Origin: Russula earlei
Taxonomy: Eukaryota; Basidiomycota; Agaricomycetes; Russulales; Russulaceae
DNA length: 64,000 nt
NCBI GenBank assembly: GCA_025769875.1
Contig: JAGFNK010000201.1
Span: 23,062 to 87,061 of the forward strand
Direction of reading: 5' to 3'
Below the pieces are notes generated by a model. The model did no database searches. It saw nothing but the letters and a program-made list of their open reading frames with translations, and was not told where the DNA came from. The translations under genes were made by a program, and so were the position numbers. Shown one piece after another: positions 61,271-64,000 of this stretch. The stretch's first letter is position 1, and the number at the start of each line of letters is the position of its first letter.

Positions 61271-61690
61271 CTATCTACGAGATGCACCAAGGAACTGCCA
61301 GCGCCCCCCGTACAGGCCATAATGAACCAACCACGGACTAAGTTTGAGGTTGCCGTAACAGCAGACCACGGGCACGCGACGCAAACCATTGTGTGTCAAA
61401 TACTCCTGCTGGTCCGCGCAAGCGCGTAACCATTCACAACTGGTGGCCATTTTCGCCCCGTCGGCGATTCCCAAGTTCTTGATCTTGTGGATCTCTCCGA
61501 CGCGCTCCATGTATAGGCAGCGTTACAGCCAGTGCCAAAAATGACTGCGATCCGCGTGCGCGGATCAATGTACGAAGACGCGATGAGCGTTCCGGTGGTG
61601 TCATTGATGGGCGCCGTGAGTTCGGCGGCTTGCACATTCTGGGGTAACCTCGTGTCAAACTGATGGCTGTGCCCGCGAAAAGGGGAGAGA
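61271..61690 (-). pseudogene. Hexokinase relic
   Basis: Minus-strand reading gives LPQNVQAAELTAPINDTTGT then LIASSYIDPRTRIAVIFGTG and CNAAY, which is the active-site region of fungal hexokinase (INDTTGTLIASSY and IFGTG-NAAY with the catalytic Asp). One extra base after AAY shifts the frame; the next frame continues MERVGEIHKIKNLGIADGAK and TSCEW, again hexokinase order, then drifts. No N-terminal or C-terminal lobes are found nearby. It is a broken fragment, not a working enzyme. Confidence 0.8.
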
Positions 61691-62247
61691 GAAACCTTGT
61701 CACACGGACATCTTTCTCCAAGCGCTCTCGGAACATCGCAGTGAACGTCTCGACGTTCGGTATTGGGAGCGCCGAAACCCGGTTGAGGCGCGGCAGGCAT
61801 CTTGATGTAGAGGGTCGCGGCCGACAGGCGAATGCCGAGCATCGCGATGGCGTGGCGTGTGCTGTTGGTGGCACGATGGAGGCGACATGGGGGGTGGCGA
61901 TGACAACGGGGACGATGCGAGCGAGGGATTGTTGTGGAGGTTGAGTGCCCAAATGCGAAATCTAAATAGCGATTATCTATCGCGCGTTATTCGAACATCA
62001 CTTGGGGACCACGGTTCTTGCCTTTCCACCATGTCGACAACGACTAGGTCAAAGCTCCTATCATCCACCTCCAAACTACACACAACAGTCCGAAATATTT
62101 TCTCCAAAACATCATCCTCCAAAATATCCCGCAAAGCTCATTCCCAAACACTTTTCTACCTTGAGCTGCACCTCCTAACCAGCCGAGTTGGTTTATACCC
62201 TCAGCCAGCACAAAATATCAATACCACTGGAGCTCGCACAATTGGCA

Positions 62248-63307
62248 ATGACAGCAGGCCCCCCTAACCCTGACGCCCCTTCTGATTACACCTGCCTCCT
62301 CCGTGGCCCTCTCGAGGATTTTCTCCTCTATAGTGGTCAAGAACAGTCCCAGTGGCTGATCGATATCGCCCACGACATATGTGATCCGTCTCAGAAGCGT
62401 GGCACACTCCAGGTGCTGGATGCCGCCAGACAGGCGTGGATCGACGTCAATCCAAGAGATCCTCTAACTGCATCAAAGTATCGCTATCATGTCCAGGCTG
62501 TGATTAGCCTATCAAAGATCAGCCACCGTGCAGGCAGATCTATAACAAGTGTCCACCGACAACGCTGCCACAATGGCAAACCATGTCGAGCAACGAGATG
62601 GGAAATGCTGGGTAACAGAGTTCGAGGACCCACTTACAAACAGCCACATGTGCCCCAAACGAATGGGAGACCACTTTTTGCGCATCATTTACCGCGACTT
62701 TGTGTCAACAATACCTCCTCCTGCTCCTCCTCTGACAATTTATGATGACATCTGTGTGATCACCCTCATTCCAACCCTTGACCGTTGGTTTGACAAGTAT
62801 GAGCTTGGTCTGCGTCTTGTTGGTCCGGTAAGTCCATCCTTTTCTCATCTTGCGCAGTCAATGTTAACCATTGGTTCCTGTAGGGTCTGTACGAATGCCA
62901 TTCGTTCCTTCCGCAGGGCTGGCCCCAAGGCTTACAACGCACGATAGTCGGATCCTCACGCACTCCATCCAACGCGCTTATACATGGGTACCGCATTCGT
63001 CCCCCCCAGCCTCGACACCCACGCAACCCCTCGCCTGGCCTCATTCGATGGCACTATCTACAGTGCGTGCCTCCGAAAGTTTGCCCATTCTGACTACAGA
63101 GGACTGCAAAACATATACTTTTATGAGAGGCCCATGCGAATGGAAGGGGACTCTGACGATGAAGGGACCGACAGCGATTTCGAGTGGCCATCGGCTAATT
63201 TGGACCGTGGGCGAGCAATGCAGGGGGCAGTCGAGCAGCGAAAACGATCTCCAGAGATCGGTCGCGGAGTGGATCATTGCAGCGAAGTAGTCATCTTTGG
63301 TATGTAA
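62248..63307 (+). CDS. HNH-nuclease-like protein
   Basis: The frame from MTAGPPNPDAPSDYTCLLRG runs through LYSGQEQSQWLIDIAHDICD and YRYHVQAVISLS, then a change of frame (no clean intron found near 62540) leads to ANHVEQRDGKCWVTEFEDPL and NSHMCPKRMGDHFLRIIYRD, which has the C-x-x-T ... SH-x-x-PK spacing of basidiomycete HNH-domain proteins. IYDDICVITLIPTLDRWFDK follows. After an intron at 62830 come YECHSFLPQGWPQG and RIRPPQPRHPRNPSPGLIRW, and after a further intron the acidic tail EGDSDDEGTDSDFEWPSANL ends at 63307. An upstream ATG at 62031 (MSTTTRSKLLSSTSKLHTTV) could be an alternative start. The role is unknown. The frame change suggests either a small missed intron or damage. Confidence 0.55.
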
Positions 63308-63836
63308 CTCAGAGGCTTGCTAATACCTTCATTTTTGTCTTGACGATGTGCTCGCAAAGGCCCCCTTGACATCTAACTAGCTGCCTGATCGCCATGTAAA
63401 AGCCCGCAGCCAGTCTACGGTTTACGGTTCGATTGCAACGACACCTTGTGGGGAGTCCTCCGCTGACCCCCGAGATGCTGCGCGATGACGACGTTCTCTC
63501 TTTGTTATATGGTTTTATTGTCGTTTTCAGATAACGTGACGCACCAGAAAATTCCGAAAACAAAAGGGTTGGTAGAAAGAATTTGATGTATCTTGCTGAA
63601 TTCTAAGCAAAAACTCATAAAAATAGCCCATTTGAACTGGAATGAAATGTACTTTCTAAAGATTCTGTTCCAAGAATGGATACATTGAATTTTGGACATG
63701 CCCATGTCAGGTAGGCACAGTCGCTGTTGTGGGAATGATGTAGACTTCTAGCATGTTGTTCCCTGCTTCCTCTCTGATGGCAAAAGGCCAAAAGATCTCC
63801 CTTGATGTGCAGTGAATTGTGGTTTGAATGTCAGCC

Positions 63837-64000
63837 ATGCTCTCAAAGCAAGATATTGCAAATTACACAGGTGTATCAATTAGTTTGGTTGAAAGGATTC
63901 TACAATGCTTCCAGGAGCACAATGCCATCTCAGATGTAGCAGTGGAGCAGTGTTGTAGGGTCCGATCAGGTGCTATGTGGAGCAGATGTAGAGGTAAGCA
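63837..64000 (+). CDS. Possible start of a transposase-like HTH protein, cut by the right edge
   Basis: From the ATG at 63837 the frame reads MLSKQDIANYTGVSISLVER then ILQCFQEHNAISDVAVEQCC and stays open to the window end. The helix-turn-helix pattern (QDIANYTGVSISLVERIL) resembles the DNA-binding start of mariner-like transposases found in mushroom genomes. There is not enough sequence to see the DDE core. The upstream sequence from 63310 lacks any gene. Confidence 0.38.
   Translation, partial: MLSKQDIANYTGVSISLVERILQCFQEHNAISDVAVEQCCRVRSGAMWSRCRGK

Overview
This is a nuclear window from a filamentous basidiomycete, most likely an Agaricomycete. Nearly every gene is broken by several short GT-AG introns of about 45-70 bases. 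The gene families (GT90/CAP10, DUF6534 membrane proteins, heme-thiolate peroxidase, A-T-R adenylate-forming reductases) are typical of mushroom-forming fungi. I cannot name a species. Exon joins were read by eye, so gene ends are firmer than internal boundaries.

Left part (1-7.2 kb): a partial hypothetical gene at the edge, a GT90 glycosyltransferase and a UbiA-type prenyltransferase, all on the minus strand. Centre-left (7.2-29 kb): four tandem plus-strand copies of a large NRPS-like adenylate-forming reductase (adenylation, thiolation and NADPH thioester-reductase domains), called AFR1-AFR4 here. The prenyltransferase and AFR1 are head to head. AFR3 carries two single-base frameshifts. Behind AFR1 and AFR2 lie decayed 3' ends of the splicing-factor gene ISY1, and the intact ISY1 lies behind AFR3, so the duplication unit was AFR plus the ISY1 tail. 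The array and the prenyltransferase form a candidate pathway for reduced, possibly prenylated, aromatic acids; this is inference.

Region 28.4-36.6 kb is a second, direct duplication of about 4.1 kb that copied the last AFR exon together with a small secreted-protein gene and a decayed unknown unit. A third relic of the secreted-protein gene lies near 38.3 kb. Few genes can be supported between 29 and 39 kb.

Right part (39-64 kb): mostly housekeeping genes: carnosine N-methyltransferase, an AMSH-type deubiquitinase, an F-box-like protein, a tRNA threonylcarbamoyladenosine dehydratase, a membrane-anchored heme-thiolate peroxidase, an unrecognised protein and GWT1 of GPI-anchor synthesis. The final 9 kb is accessory: two tandem DUF6534 membrane proteins, a broken hexokinase relic, an HNH-nuclease-like gene with a separate relic of its 3' end, and a possible transposase start at the right edge. 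Long homopolymer tracts (35 T, 42 A, 23 T) occur, two of them inside introns.
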